Source of the DNA: G963668185 sp963668185
GTDB lineage: Bacteria; Chloroflexota; Dehalococcoidia; Lucifugimonadales; G963668185
Reading direction: 5' to 3'
Assembly: GCA_963668185.1 (NCBI GenBank)
Contig: OY764162.1
Coordinates: 1,550,001-1,614,000 of the forward strand
DNA length: 64,000 bases
Part shown: in pieces, positions 38,687 to 47,202 of the stretch
Layout of the letters: each line of letters opens with the position of its first letter
Position numbering within the stretch: position 1 is the stretch's first letter
Notes under the pieces: model-generated
The model's input: the letters and a program-made list of their open reading frames with translations, nothing else
The model's database searches: none
What the model was told of the DNA's origin: nothing
Position numbers and translations under genes: made by a program

Positions 38687-39250
38687 CTAGAGCAGGTTGA
38701 CAAGCTTGGGCCGCAGCGCGATGCGCACGGCGGACATCACCACAGCCGCGCTGATTACGATCACTATCGAGCTCACAGACCACTCGTGGAAGACCAAGCC
38801 CAGGGCCGTGGCGGCTGCGGGCGGGTGCTCCGTGTTAGTGAGCACCATGACGAAGATGCCGATTCCGACAGAAAACGCGGCAGCAACCTCGAGTACGACC
38901 CTCTCGCCGGCCAGCGTCTCGTCGATGCCGAACAGCCGGAGTGCGCCCGCGAACGCCGAGCCGACGAGCACCGCCATCACGTGGCCCCCGATCACCTTGC
39001 GGGGCGTGGCCGCCACGCTGTGCGGCACCACGAACACGATGAACGCGGTCGAAGCAATGGCCACAACCACCACTGGCCTGTAAATCACGTCGATCAGCAG
39101 TATTATGGCCACCATGGTCAGGGTCGCCAGCCCGCACTGGAAGAGGTAGCTCGGCATGTTGGAGGCAAACTTCCGATCGAACATGAGCCTGTACAATCGG
39201 ACTCGCCGGGCCACCGGATTCCTTCTCACGGGTCGCCGGGTCTTCACCAT
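38687..39250 (-). CDS. HPP family integral membrane protein
   Basis: A 187-residue protein with four predicted membrane segments and the name-giving motif in TNTEHPPAAATALG. Some plant and cyanobacterial HPP proteins transport nitrite; bacterial roles are otherwise unknown. It lies 21 bp downstream of the... opposite reading direction start of the epimerase gene on the same strand, i.e. its stop precedes the epimerase ATG by 21 bp, so the two could be one transcript. Confidence 0.88.
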   Translation of the reverse strand: MVKTRRPVRRNPVARRVRLYRLMFDRKFASNMPSYLFQCGLATLTMVAIILLIDVIYRPVVVVAIASTAFIVFVVPHSVAATPRKVIGGHVMAVLVGSAFAGALRLFGIDETLAGERVVLEVAAAFSVGIGIFVMVLTNTEHPPAAATALGLVFHEWSVSSIVIVISAAVVMSAVRIALRPKLVNLL

Positions 39251-39479
39251 CGCGGGTCGGAGCGCTCCGGCGCGCGGCGTTCGGAACGGGAGGAGAAGCC
39301 CGCGGCATGGACGGGCCCCGCAACCGCTTCATTCGCCATACAATTGACGAGGATCATGCTAGATTCGCAGCCTCCGGGAGCCATCGTCCGCCGAGGGACG
39401 GCGATTCAACTCCCATACACAAAGTACCACTCGCGGCCAACATGTCCAAGTACCGTGGCTGCCACGGCGGGCGCGATCC

Positions 39480-40925
39480 ATGCGTGAAGACTGGCGCCCG
39501 AGGCCTGCCGACAGGGTAGTACGCCACCCGCGCGAGAGCGAGATGGGGCCCGTTCAGGTGACGGTCACTCCCCGGCGCGCGCCCGCGCGCGCGAACACGT
39601 CTCCCCTGATCCTCATGTACACGTTCGCGGGCATCATCGCGACGGGGACGGCGCTGCTCCTGCTGCCCTTCATGCACCACGGGGACGGGTTCACGCCGTT
39701 CATGGACGCCCTCTTCACGGCAACCTCCGCCGCGACGGTCACGGGCCTGCTGGTCCAGGACACCGCGACCTACTGGACGAGGGCCGGGCACGTGGTGATT
39801 CTGGCCCTGATGTTCGTTGGCGGGCTGGGATTCATGACGGCGGCAACCTTGATGCTCGTGCTGTTCCGGCAGCGGATGAGCATCTCGCAGCGCCTGCTCG
39901 CCAGGGACAGCCTCGGCCTCACCCAGCTCGGAGGCATTGTGCGGCTCACCGCCAAGATCGTCGTGTTCGCCGTGGCCGTGCAGGTCGTCGGCTTCGTCGC
40001 GCTGTTCATACGGTTCTCGTTCATCTTCAGCCCCGCGGAGGCGGTCTGGCAGGCCGTGTTCCACTCTGTCTCAGGCTTCAACAACGCCGGCTTCGTGGCC
40101 CTGCCGGGCACCCTCAGCCTCACCGGCTACAGCGCCGACAAGTGGCTGATTTCCACGATTGGGACCTTGATTCTGATCGGTTCGCTGAGCTACTGGGTCA
40201 TAGAGGACGTTTTCCAAACGCGAAGATTGAGGCTGTGGTCGCTGAACACGAAGCTCGTCCTGGCCATGACCGCCGCGCTGCTCGTGATTGGGATGAGCGT
40301 GTTCTTCGCCTCCGAGTACCACAGCGCCTCGACGCTCCAGGCCGATTCGGTCGGCGACAAGGCTTTCCTGTCAGCCTTCCAGTCGATATCGAGGACGGCC
40401 GGCTTCGACGTGGTGAACTTCGCGAACACGCAGCAGCACACCGACTTCTTCTACACCGGGCTTATGTTCATAGGCGGGGCCTCGACGTCCGTGGCCGGCG
40501 GAATCAAGGTGAACACGTTCGCCGTGATAGTAGTGGCGATAATCTCGGCGGTCAGGGGCCATCCGAACGCCACGGCCTTTGGCCGGATCATCCCCCAGGC
40601 CCAGGTGCAGAGGGCCATGACCATCGGCGCCGTCGCCACCGGCTTCGTGTTCATCATCGCCTCCAGCCTCACGTTCATCGAGAGCGAGCTGCTGCGGCCC
40701 GGCATGTTCAGCTTCATCGACCTGCTGTTCGAGAGCTTCTCCGCATTCGGGACGGTGGGGTTCAGCACGGGAGTGACGCCTCTGCTCTCGGACGCGGGGC
40801 AGGCGCTGATAGCCGCGAGCATGTTCATCGGGAGGATAGGCCCGATGACCATTGCCCTGGCTATGTTGACGCGCGGCACGCGCGAGATATTCAGATATGC
40901 TGAGGAGCGGGTTACAATTGGATGA
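39480..40925 (+). CDS. trkH: TrkH/KtrB family potassium uptake channel subunit
   Basis: The ion-conducting subunit of a Trk/Ktr potassium uptake system. The 481-residue protein carries the four selectivity-filter loops of the family: SAATVTGL, SVSGFNNAGF, SISRTAGFD and SAFGTVGFSTG, each between two membrane segments, plus the gating-region Gly-rich GGASTSVAGGIKVNTF in the third repeat. The size is KtrB-like. ATG 39543 (MGPVQVTV) is an alternative start that removes a polar 21-residue extension. A TrkA/KtrA gene follows 66 bp downstream, as usual for the complex. Confidence 0.93.
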   Translation: MREDWRPRPADRVVRHPRESEMGPVQVTVTPRRAPARANTSPLILMYTFAGIIATGTALLLLPFMHHGDGFTPFMDALFTATSAATVTGLLVQDTATYWTRAGHVVILALMFVGGLGFMTAATLMLVLFRQRMSISQRLLARDSLGLTQLGGIVRLTAKIVVFAVAVQVVGFVALFIRFSFIFSPAEAVWQAVFHSVSGFNNAGFVALPGTLSLTGYSADKWLISTIGTLILIGSLSYWVIEDVFQTRRLRLWSLNTKLVLAMTAALLVIGMSVFFASEYHSASTLQADSVGDKAFLSAFQSISRTAGFDVVNFANTQQHTDFFYTGLMFIGGASTSVAGGIKVNTFAVIVVAIISAVRGHPNATAFGRIIPQAQVQRAMTIGAVATGFVFIIASSLTFIESELLRPGMFSFIDLLFESFSAFGTVGFSTGVTPLLSDAGQALIAASMFIGRIGPMTIALAMLTRGTREIFRYAEERVTIG

Positions 40926-40991
40926 AGAAGCGGCGCGCTCTCAATCGTGCGCCGCGCCGGACGCAGGGAGTTACAGGGGGCTCGGGCGCAA

Positions 40992-41648
40992 ATGAAACAG
41001 CAGGTCGCCGTGATCGGCCTCGGCAGGTTCGGTTCCAGCGTGGCGAGGTCGCTTTACAACCTGGGCCACGACGTCCTCGCCATCGACACGAGCCAGGAAC
41101 GCGTCCAGAACATGATGGGGCAGGTGTCTTATCCGGTGGCCTGCAACGCGACCGAAGAGGCTGTGCTGCACGAACTGGGGATTACGGACTACGACGCCGC
41201 CGTCGTCGCGATAGGCTCGGACATCGTGTCCAGCATAATGACTTCCGTGCTGCTGAAGACGATGGGGATGCAGTACATCGTCTCCAGGGCCCGGAACGAG
41301 CTGCACGCGAACGCCCTGGACCTGCTGGGAGTGGACAAGATCGTCCACGCGGAAGAGGAGATGGGATCGAGGCTGGCGCACAACCTCTTCAATCCCAACG
41401 TGCAGGAGTACCTGGAACTGACGCGCAATTTCGGCATCAGCAGGCTCACGGCCCCCGAACGATTCGTAAACATGAACCTGAACGAGCTCGGCTTCTCAAG
41501 CCCCCGCGACCGGTACGGCCTCGCAGTGCTGGCCATCGTCAGGGGCAACGACATAACCTTGAACCCGGAGTCCGGAGAGCGCATCAGGAGGGGAGACAAC
41601 CTGGTTATCGCGGGCCGTGACGAACAGCTTGAGACGCTGCAAGGCTGA
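40992..41648 (+). CDS. TrkA/KtrA family potassium regulatory subunit (RCK)
   Basis: A 218-residue cytosolic RCK protein. The N-terminal Rossmann domain has VIGLGRFGSSVARSL and the acidic ribose-binding AIDTS; the C-terminal TrkA-C domain starts around residue 135 and ends GDNLVIAGRDEQLETL. It binds ATP/ADP or NAD and gates TrkH. The start was set at ATG 40992, the first codon giving a normal Rossmann start. It belongs to a run trkH, ktrA, usp, and two further TrkA-type genes on one strand. Confidence 0.91.
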   Translation: MKQQVAVIGLGRFGSSVARSLYNLGHDVLAIDTSQERVQNMMGQVSYPVACNATEEAVLHELGITDYDAAVVAIGSDIVSSIMTSVLLKTMGMQYIVSRARNELHANALDLLGVDKIVHAEEEMGSRLAHNLFNPNVQEYLELTRNFGISRLTAPERFVNMNLNELGFSSPRDRYGLAVLAIVRGNDITLNPESGERIRRGDNLVIAGRDEQLETLQG

Positions 41649-41754
41649 CGCCTCGCGAGCGTAAGGCTTAGTTGTAGTGGAAGCCCCCGCGAGTCCCGCG
41701 AAAAGCCGCGCCGCAACCTCCGCCGCCGTGCGGCGCTTCCCGGAGTAAGCCGCC

Positions 41755-42177
41755 GTGGCGAGGGGTTCCGTACTGGCGTCCGTCTGCGGCGATGAGAGCG
41801 ACGAGGAGGTAGTCCGCCTTGCATGCGGGCTGGTGAAACAGAACAGGAGCAAGCTGTTCATTCTCTACGTGATAGAGGTGCCCAGAGACCTTCCGATCGA
41901 CGCGGAGATTCGCGGCGAAACGGACGCGGCGGAAGAGGTCTTGACCAGCATGGAGTCCGTGGCCAGGGAGATGCGATGCCGCCCACAGGCGGAGTTGTTG
42001 CAGTCGCGCAAGGTCGGAGCGGCTGTCGTACAGGAGGCAGTCGAGCGAGAAGCGACGACGATCGTGCTGGGCACAGGGTACCGGGAAGACTTTGGCGGCT
42101 TCAGCCTGGGAGATACCGTGCCGTACGTGCTCGAACACTCTCCATGCCGCGTCATCGTGTACCGTGGTCCCGTCTAG
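41755..42177 (+). CDS. Universal stress protein (UspA) family protein
   Basis: A 140-residue UspA-fold protein (VLASVCGDESDEEVVRLACG at the start; Rossmann-like ATP-binding end with LGTGYREDFGGFSLGDTVPYVLEHSPCRVIVY). The usual ATP-binding G-x2-G-x9-G(S/T) is roughly kept as GTGYREDFGGFSLGDT. The start is a GTG at 41755. Located between potassium-regulatory genes, it may couple the system to a nucleotide or c-di-AMP signal, as other Usp-domain transporters do; this is inference. Confidence 0.84.
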   Translation: MARGSVLASVCGDESDEEVVRLACGLVKQNRSKLFILYVIEVPRDLPIDAEIRGETDAAEEVLTSMESVAREMRCRPQAELLQSRKVGAAVVQEAVEREATTIVLGTGYREDFGGFSLGDTVPYVLEHSPCRVIVYRGPV

Positions 42178-42252
42178 CAAATCAAACGTACGGCCTTGCC
42201 GTCTGGTAGTCTGGTTCAACGCTGGGGCCAGGCGCCGGCAAGCCCATTTCAA

Positions 42253-42696
42253 ATGATTAGACCCCTTCAAGTGAACTCCAATTCCAGGTATGCGGTAGTC
42301 GTAGGTTGCGGCAGAGTCGGGGCCGCCATTGCGCGCGGCCTGGTCGAAAACGGCGTGCCCGTGCGGATTCTCGACATAGACCCCAACGCCTTCGAGCAGC
42401 TGCCCCGGAGCCGGATCGAGAGCAAGAGGATCACGCCGATCACCGGGGACGGCACGCTCGAAGCCGACCTCGTCCGCGCCGGGATCGCGGACGCGGACGC
42501 GTTCGTAGCCGTTACCGGCAACGACAACGTCAACGCGCTGGCGGCGCTGGCGGCCTCCAGCCTGTTCGGGGTGAGTTCGGCCCTTTGCCGCATAGACGAT
42601 ACGGACAAGCAGGAGACGTTCAACAGCCTGGGGCTGACAGCCGTCAGCGCCACGGCGCTGCTGGCCGACCATCTGATAGATTCCGTGGTGAACTGA
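42253..42696 (+). CDS. TrkA N-domain protein lacking the C-terminal domain
   Basis: A 147-residue protein consisting only of a TrkA-N Rossmann domain (VVVGCGRVGAAIARGLVENG, then RILDIDPNAFEQL with the acidic ribose-binding residue). It has no TrkA-C domain, while the next gene carries both. Start set at ATG 42253; the longer frame adds a non-homologous 19 residues. The 15-bp gap to the next TrkA gene suggests that the two act together, possibly as a hetero-oligomeric gating ring. Confidence 0.86.
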   Translation: MIRPLQVNSNSRYAVVVGCGRVGAAIARGLVENGVPVRILDIDPNAFEQLPRSRIESKRITPITGDGTLEADLVRAGIADADAFVAVTGNDNVNALAALAASSLFGVSSALCRIDDTDKQETFNSLGLTAVSATALLADHLIDSVVN

Positions 42697-42711
42697 TCCA
42701 GGACTAGAGCT

Positions 42712-43392
42712 TTGTTCATTCTCATTCTGGGAGGCGGGCGAATAGGCTCGTCTCTGGCCCATCGCCTGATAGCCGCCGGGCACGAAGTGAGCGTCATCGA
42801 GAAGGACACTTCCCGGTGTTCGACGCTGGACGAGGCGCTGGGCAGCGTCACGGTCCCGGGCGACGGCACCGACGTAGCGTCGCTCTCCACGGCGGGCGCA
42901 GGCCGCGCCGACGTGTTCGTCGCGACAACGAGCAAAGACGAAGACAACATCACGGCGTGCCAGCTGGCGTCGCTCCGCTTCGGCACGCCGAGAACGATGA
43001 CAGTGGTAAACAAGTCGGAACGCGGCAGGCTGGTGGACATGCTGCGAATCAACACATCCATCGACATCACGGACCTTGCCGTGAACAAGATCCAGGAGTT
43101 CCTGTTCGTCGACGGCATGGTGCAGCAGCTTCCGATGCCGGGGGACGACACGCGGAGCCTGCTTGTTGCCCGCGTACCCAGGAACTCCGCCATGGACGGG
43201 CGTCCCGTCAGCGACCTCCAACTGCCGAACGGGACGGCCATATCGCTCCTCGTAGGCAGGGACGGCCATGCGCGCGTGCCGGACCAGTCCACCGTGATAC
43301 GAAGCGATGACGAGATCGTCGCGGTCGGAGACCGCCCGACTCACGAAATGCTCAGGGCCGCTCTAGTCGAACAGCTTGGAGAGAAGGAATGA
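42712..43392 (+). CDS. TrkA family potassium uptake protein (N and C domains)
   Basis: A 226-residue RCK protein with GxGxxG motif in ILILGGGRIGSSLAHRL, acidic VIEKD, and a C-terminal TrkA-C domain from about residue 140 (SLLVARVPRNSAMDGRPVSD). The start is a TTG at 42712. It overlaps pheA by 4 bp (ATGA), which links amino-acid synthesis and potassium uptake genes only by transcription, not by known function. Confidence 0.9.
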   Translation: MFILILGGGRIGSSLAHRLIAAGHEVSVIEKDTSRCSTLDEALGSVTVPGDGTDVASLSTAGAGRADVFVATTSKDEDNITACQLASLRFGTPRTMTVVNKSERGRLVDMLRINTSIDITDLAVNKIQEFLFVDGMVQQLPMPGDDTRSLLVARVPRNSAMDGRPVSDLQLPNGTAISLLVGRDGHARVPDQSTVIRSDDEIVAVGDRPTHEMLRAALVEQLGEKE

Positions 43393-44222
43393 CACGCCGC
43401 ATCGCGTTTCTCGGCCCTGCGGGCACGTTCACCGAGCAGGCAGCCGTCACGTACGACCCCGACGCCTCCTTAGTGGCGATGGCCTCGGTAGATGAGGCCG
43501 TCCTGGCGATGCAGCGGGGCGAGGCGGACGAAGCCGTCGCTCCCATGGAGAACAGCCTTCAGGGCGCAGTAACCGGCACGCTCGACCTGCTGATCCACGA
43601 GCCCGGCCTGTTCATCAGGAGCGAGCTTGTGCTGCCCATCACCCACTGCCTCATCTCGGCGGCGGACGTGGGCCTGGACGAACTGGAATTCGTTTACTCC
43701 CATCCGCAGGCCCTCGCTCAGTGCAGCCGGTTCATCAGCGAGCGCCTTCCGAACGCGGAGCCGGTGGCGTCCCTCAGCACGGCGGCAGCCGTCGAAGCGC
43801 TGGAAGGAGCCACGGCCCCGGCCGCGGCGATAGGGGCGGAGCGGGCGTCGTCCATTTACGGCGTTCCGGTGATCGCCAGGGGGATTGAGGACAACCCGAA
43901 CAACGTGACGCGGTTCGTCGCCCTCGGGCCTACCGACGGCGAGCGCACCGGGGACGATAAGACGTCGCTGTGCTGGTCGCATGACGACGACCTGCCCGGA
44001 CTCCTCTACGGCGTGCTGAGGGAGTTCTCGGACCGCAACATCAACCTCACGAAGATCGAGTCCCGGCCCACCCGGGAGAGCCTCGGCAGATACTACTTCC
44101 TGGCCGACGTGGAGGGCCACCGGACCGACGCCGACGTGACCGGGGCGCTTGCGGCAATCGACTCCCAGCCGGGCACGTCGCTCAAGATTCTCGGCTCGTA
44201 CCCCAGAGGTGCTTCCCGCTAA
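43389..44222 (+). CDS. pheA: Prephenate dehydratase with ACT regulatory domain
   Basis: Converts prephenate to phenylpyruvate in phenylalanine biosynthesis. The 277-residue protein has IAFLGPAGTFTEQAAV at the start, ENSLQGAVTGTLDLL, and the catalytic Thr in NVTRFVAL. The C-terminal ACT domain (from residue 200) has NINLTKIESRPTRESLGRYY, the ESRP motif that binds phenylalanine for feedback inhibition. It is a stand-alone dehydratase, without chorismate mutase. It overlaps the TrkA gene by 4 bp. Confidence 0.95.
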   Translation: MTRRIAFLGPAGTFTEQAAVTYDPDASLVAMASVDEAVLAMQRGEADEAVAPMENSLQGAVTGTLDLLIHEPGLFIRSELVLPITHCLISAADVGLDELEFVYSHPQALAQCSRFISERLPNAEPVASLSTAAAVEALEGATAPAAAIGAERASSIYGVPVIARGIEDNPNNVTRFVALGPTDGERTGDDKTSLCWSHDDDLPGLLYGVLREFSDRNINLTKIESRPTRESLGRYYFLADVEGHRTDADVTGALAAIDSQPGTSLKILGSYPRGASR

Positions 44223-44237
44223 CTAGCCGGAGCGGGT

Positions 44238-44765
44238 CTAGGACCTGGACTTGCGGTCCTCGCCTTCGGGCGCGTCTCCCCTTCGCATCCTCGCAGCGAC
44301 CTCATCGACGACCGGCTGAACGGCCTCCCGCACCGCCTCCGCGGCGGGGCCGACGCGCTCCCTGACCGCGCCGGCCGCCGGCTCGACGCGAGAGCGCGCT
44401 GCGCCAACGGCGGGAACCACCGCCTCGCGCACGGCTCCGGCGGCGGGCGCCATTCGCTCGCGCACGGCTCCGGCGGCGGGCGCCATTCGCCCGCGCGCTG
44501 CGCCGACGGCCGGGGCCACTCGCTCGCGCACCGTCTCAGCGGCGGGGCCGGCCGCCTCGCGAACCGCCTCCGCGGCAGGGCCGACGTGCTCCATCGCGAT
44601 CGCGGCCAGTTCCTCGGCCTTCGCCCTAAGCTCTTCGCTTCTATGCGTAAGTTCGGAGCGCGTCTCGGAACCGGGCTTGGGCGCAAGCAGAATGCCTACA
44701 ACCGTTCCTACGACGGCGCCGGTCAGAAACCCAGCCATGAAAGATCCACCGTTACCGTTGCTCAC
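44238..44765 (-). CDS. YtxH-like protein with 11-residue amphipathic repeats
   Basis: A 175-residue protein. An N-terminal Gly/Ala-rich hydrophobic segment (FMAGFLTGAVVGTVVGILLA) followed by PKPGSETR is the YtxH signature. From about residue 55 it repeats the 11-mer pattern P-A-A-x-A-V-R-E-R-x-x at least eight times (PAAGAVRERMA, PAVGAARGRMA), which would form a long amphipathic helix like LEA or apolipoprotein repeats. The tail is basic and acidic. It overlaps the small membrane protein gene upstream by 14 bp. Function unknown; YtxH proteins are often stress-related. Confidence 0.82.
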   Translation of the reverse strand: MSNGNGGSFMAGFLTGAVVGTVVGILLAPKPGSETRSELTHRSEELRAKAEELAAIAMEHVGPAAEAVREAAGPAAETVRERVAPAVGAARGRMAPAAGAVRERMAPAAGAVREAVVPAVGAARSRVEPAAGAVRERVGPAAEAVREAVQPVVDEVAARMRRGDAPEGEDRKSRS

Positions 44766-45045
44766 TGTCTGTTCCTCCTTGCGGGCGCCCTCTCACCAGG
44801 CGCCAAAGCATCGAACCTATCTTGCTCATGCCAAAGGCTACCCCCGCTCCCGCCGGGCCGGTTGCCTTGTCCGAGAGGGCGGCGGCTGTCCGCTCGACGG
44901 CTTTGACCGTTCTGCTCACAGAGTCCACCACCCTGGAGACCTTCCGAAACAGCGCCACGGCGACGACGAGCCACACCAGCCCGACCGCGAGGATCAGGAA
45001 GTCTCTCACGATGCCAACGTACGTGGCGAATGTCGAAAGTTCCAA
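44752..45045 (-). CDS. Small membrane protein
   Basis: A 97-residue protein with one N-terminal membrane segment (DFLILAVGLVWLVVAVALF), a heptad-like helix (VSRVVDSVSRTVKAVERTAA) and a basic tail. It resembles the small DUF948-type partners often encoded next to YtxH proteins, but this is a loose likeness. It precedes and overlaps the YtxH-like gene by 14 bp. Confidence 0.68.
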   Translation of the reverse strand: MELSTFATYVGIVRDFLILAVGLVWLVVAVALFRKVSRVVDSVSRTVKAVERTAAALSDKATGPAGAGVAFGMSKIGSMLWRLVRGRPQGGTDSEQR

Positions 45046-45061
45046 TCGGAAACGCCTGCCG

Positions 45062-46039
45062 CTATGGCTGGATCAGCATCCTGATCGAGCCGCTCGGGTC
45101 CTTGCGGCGCGTCAGAATCGTGTGGCTTTCCTTCTCGGCCCAGACGATCACGTCGTAGGTGTTCAGCACGTCCGGGATGATGACCTCTACGAACGACTGG
45201 TCGTCATTGGCCATCTGCTCCGTCAGCGCCGAGATGATGCCGGCGCAGGTCTTGCCCTCGCCGTCGATGACGATCCAGCCGTCTGCGCCGTTGGCGGACA
45301 CCACGGACATGCCGTCGCGCACGTCAACCTCGCCGCTCTCGCGGGCCCGCAATTCACGGCGGAAGTGGTCCACGGCTTCCCAGTACACGCCGTCGTTGCG
45401 GTCGCCCTTGGAACAGACCGCGCCGCGCACTCCGACGATGTCCGGGTTGATGCGGGCGAGCTCGTCGAGGTCGTCCAGCTTGAGGTGCCCTGACAGGGCC
45501 GTGCTCATGCCGGCCTCCTTGCCCTCCATCACCATGTCGCGCAGCTCAGGCTCGGGGATGAAGTCGAACAGGTTGCGCCCGTCCTTTGTCAGCGTGTCGA
45601 TAAGCCAGCCGTCGCACTCAGTCGCCTTCGCGAGCGGGTTCATGTGCCGCGCGTCCAGGCCGTCGTAGAGCGGGTTGTCGGCGAACAGCGAGCCGATGAG
45701 CTTGGTGTTGAAGCCCTCCAGCGCCCGCTTGGCGTCCTGCAAGACTTCTACCGCCTCGTCGTACTCGCTCCTCATGAAGCCGACCTTCACGGAAGTGGCG
45801 TCGATTACGCCGGCCGCATAGACCGCCATGGCGACGGTGCCGCTCTGGTTGGGCACCACGCCCAGCGTGACGCTGGCGTGCTCCGATCCGGGGACCGCGT
45901 CGCGCACCTGCTTCACGACCGTGGGATGCGCCGACCCGACCAGCGCCTCCTGAAGATTCTTCACGTCAACGATGTCCGCCCCGCCCTTCAACGCCTGAAG
46001 AGCTTCGGGAAGGTTCTGTACGCTAACCATCAATAGCAT
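45062..46039 (-). CDS. MfnB-like (4-HFC-P synthase / DUF556) protein fused to a TusA-like domain
   Basis: A 325-residue protein. Residues 1-235 match (5-formylfuran-3-yl)methyl phosphate synthase MfnB: MLLMVSVQNLPEALQALKGG, DIVDVKNLQEALVG (catalytic Lys in DVKN), DGWLIDTLTKDGRNLFDF, and VGVRGAVCSKGDRND. In methanogens it forms the furan of methanofuran from two triose phosphates. Residues 250-325 resemble a TusA/SirA-type two-layer domain (GEGKTCAGIISALTEQM with a Cys, then ILTRRKDPSGSIRMLIQP). No other methanofuran genes are seen. The DapA-family gene lies 45 bp upstream on the same strand. Confidence 0.75.
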   Translation of the reverse strand: MLLMVSVQNLPEALQALKGGADIVDVKNLQEALVGSAHPTVVKQVRDAVPGSEHASVTLGVVPNQSGTVAMAVYAAGVIDATSVKVGFMRSEYDEAVEVLQDAKRALEGFNTKLIGSLFADNPLYDGLDARHMNPLAKATECDGWLIDTLTKDGRNLFDFIPEPELRDMVMEGKEAGMSTALSGHLKLDDLDELARINPDIVGVRGAVCSKGDRNDGVYWEAVDHFRRELRARESGEVDVRDGMSVVSANGADGWIVIDGEGKTCAGIISALTEQMANDDQSFVEVIIPDVLNTYDVIVWAEKESHTILTRRKDPSGSIRMLIQP

Positions 46040-46084
46040 GGTGTTTCGCTCCGAGGTTTGACTTTGCCGCTTGCCGCGGGGTGA

Positions 46085-47071
46085 TCAGCTTGACTCAGCC
46101 GGAATCTCTCCGAGAACTTCGCGCAGTTCCGACTTCAACTCAGCCTTCTCTTCGTCCGACAGGTCCCAGAGCGGCGCCCGGACGTGTCCGCCGGCCAGGC
46201 CCATAAGCTCGCCCCAGTACTTGCAGAGCGAGATGGGCAGCGCGCCGCCGAACTTCTGCACCACCCTGGGCCACCACCTGTCCGACATCTCCTTGATGGC
46301 CCTGATGTGGGTGTCGTAATACTCGTCGTCCAGGTCGCCCGTGGTGGCCCTGTCCACAAACTTGACGTAGTGGTTCGCGCCCGGCTGGTCGAACCTCCAG
46401 TCGGATGTGTTGGCGAACATGACCTGCTGCTCGAATCCGAGCTCCCTGCCCTTCTGGAAGATCCACTCGTCCGGCGTGCTGATGATCGCGTGCCTTCCGA
46501 GAAGCTGGTGCGTCTCTACCGAGAGGTCGCGGTTGAAGCTGGCTTCCTTGACGCCGACCACGTTCGGGATGTCGCAGATGCGGCGCATGCCCTCGGCGCT
46601 CATGACTATGCCGAACTGCGGCGAGTTGTAGAACATGATCGCCAGAGAGGTGTTGTCGGCGAGCAGCCTCGTCCACTCGACGACCTGGTCTTCGGTCTTC
46701 GTGACCATGTAAGGAGGCGCGAGTATCAACAGGTCGAAGCCCACGCCCTCGGCGTGCTCGGCGAGGGCGATCATCTCTTTGGCCGAGGTGTGCGTGACGT
46801 GGGCCGCGATCGGCCACTCGCCGCCCGCCTCATCGGCCACGACGTCGTAAACCTTCAGCCGTTCTTCGCGCGTGAGCGCCGAGAACTCGCCCATGCCCCA
46901 CGTGCAGCCGCCTCCGCGCGTGCCGAGCGACCTGATGTGCCGCATGTTGGCGCGCATGCCCTCTTCATCTACCTGGTCTTCCGGCGTGAAGGCGGTCATC
47001 AGCGTGGTCCACTGGCCCCGCAGAAACTCCCGCGCCCAGTCCTTCGCCTCGTCCTTGCGGTATTCAGCCAT
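46085..47071 (-). CDS. DapA-family aldolase/dehydratase (dihydrodipicolinate synthase-like)
   Basis: A 328-residue TIM-barrel protein of the DHDPS/N-acetylneuraminate lyase family. It has GMGEFSALTREERLKVYDVV (the G-x-x-G-E region), FYNSPQFGIVMS (Tyr of the proton relay) and the Schiff-base Lys in VVGVKEASFNRD. Members cleave or form C-C bonds with pyruvate; the substrate is unknown. ATG 47071 with GAGGAG upstream was chosen. Sharing a strand with the MfnB-like gene suggests a related pathway. Confidence 0.88.
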   Translation of the reverse strand: MAEYRKDEAKDWAREFLRGQWTTLMTAFTPEDQVDEEGMRANMRHIRSLGTRGGGCTWGMGEFSALTREERLKVYDVVADEAGGEWPIAAHVTHTSAKEMIALAEHAEGVGFDLLILAPPYMVTKTEDQVVEWTRLLADNTSLAIMFYNSPQFGIVMSAEGMRRICDIPNVVGVKEASFNRDLSVETHQLLGRHAIISTPDEWIFQKGRELGFEQQVMFANTSDWRFDQPGANHYVKFVDRATTGDLDDEYYDTHIRAIKEMSDRWWPRVVQKFGGALPISLCKYWGELMGLAGGHVRAPLWDLSDEEKAELKSELREVLGEIPAESS

Positions 47072-47202
47072 TGCGACTCCTCGTTGTCTGTTGCGTAGCC
47101 GGAGGCTTCGAAGCGACAAATCGCCAGTTAAACCCAGTTCCGGCAACTGGAATAATCTTATCCCCGCGCCATAGGGCCGTCAATATGGCCGCTAGCCATG
47201 CC

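Noticed and set aside
44238..44765. Tandem short repeats that could be mistaken for a CRISPR array
   Set aside because: The units are 33-bp codon repeats in frame within a coding gene, without spacers, and encode the 11-residue pattern.
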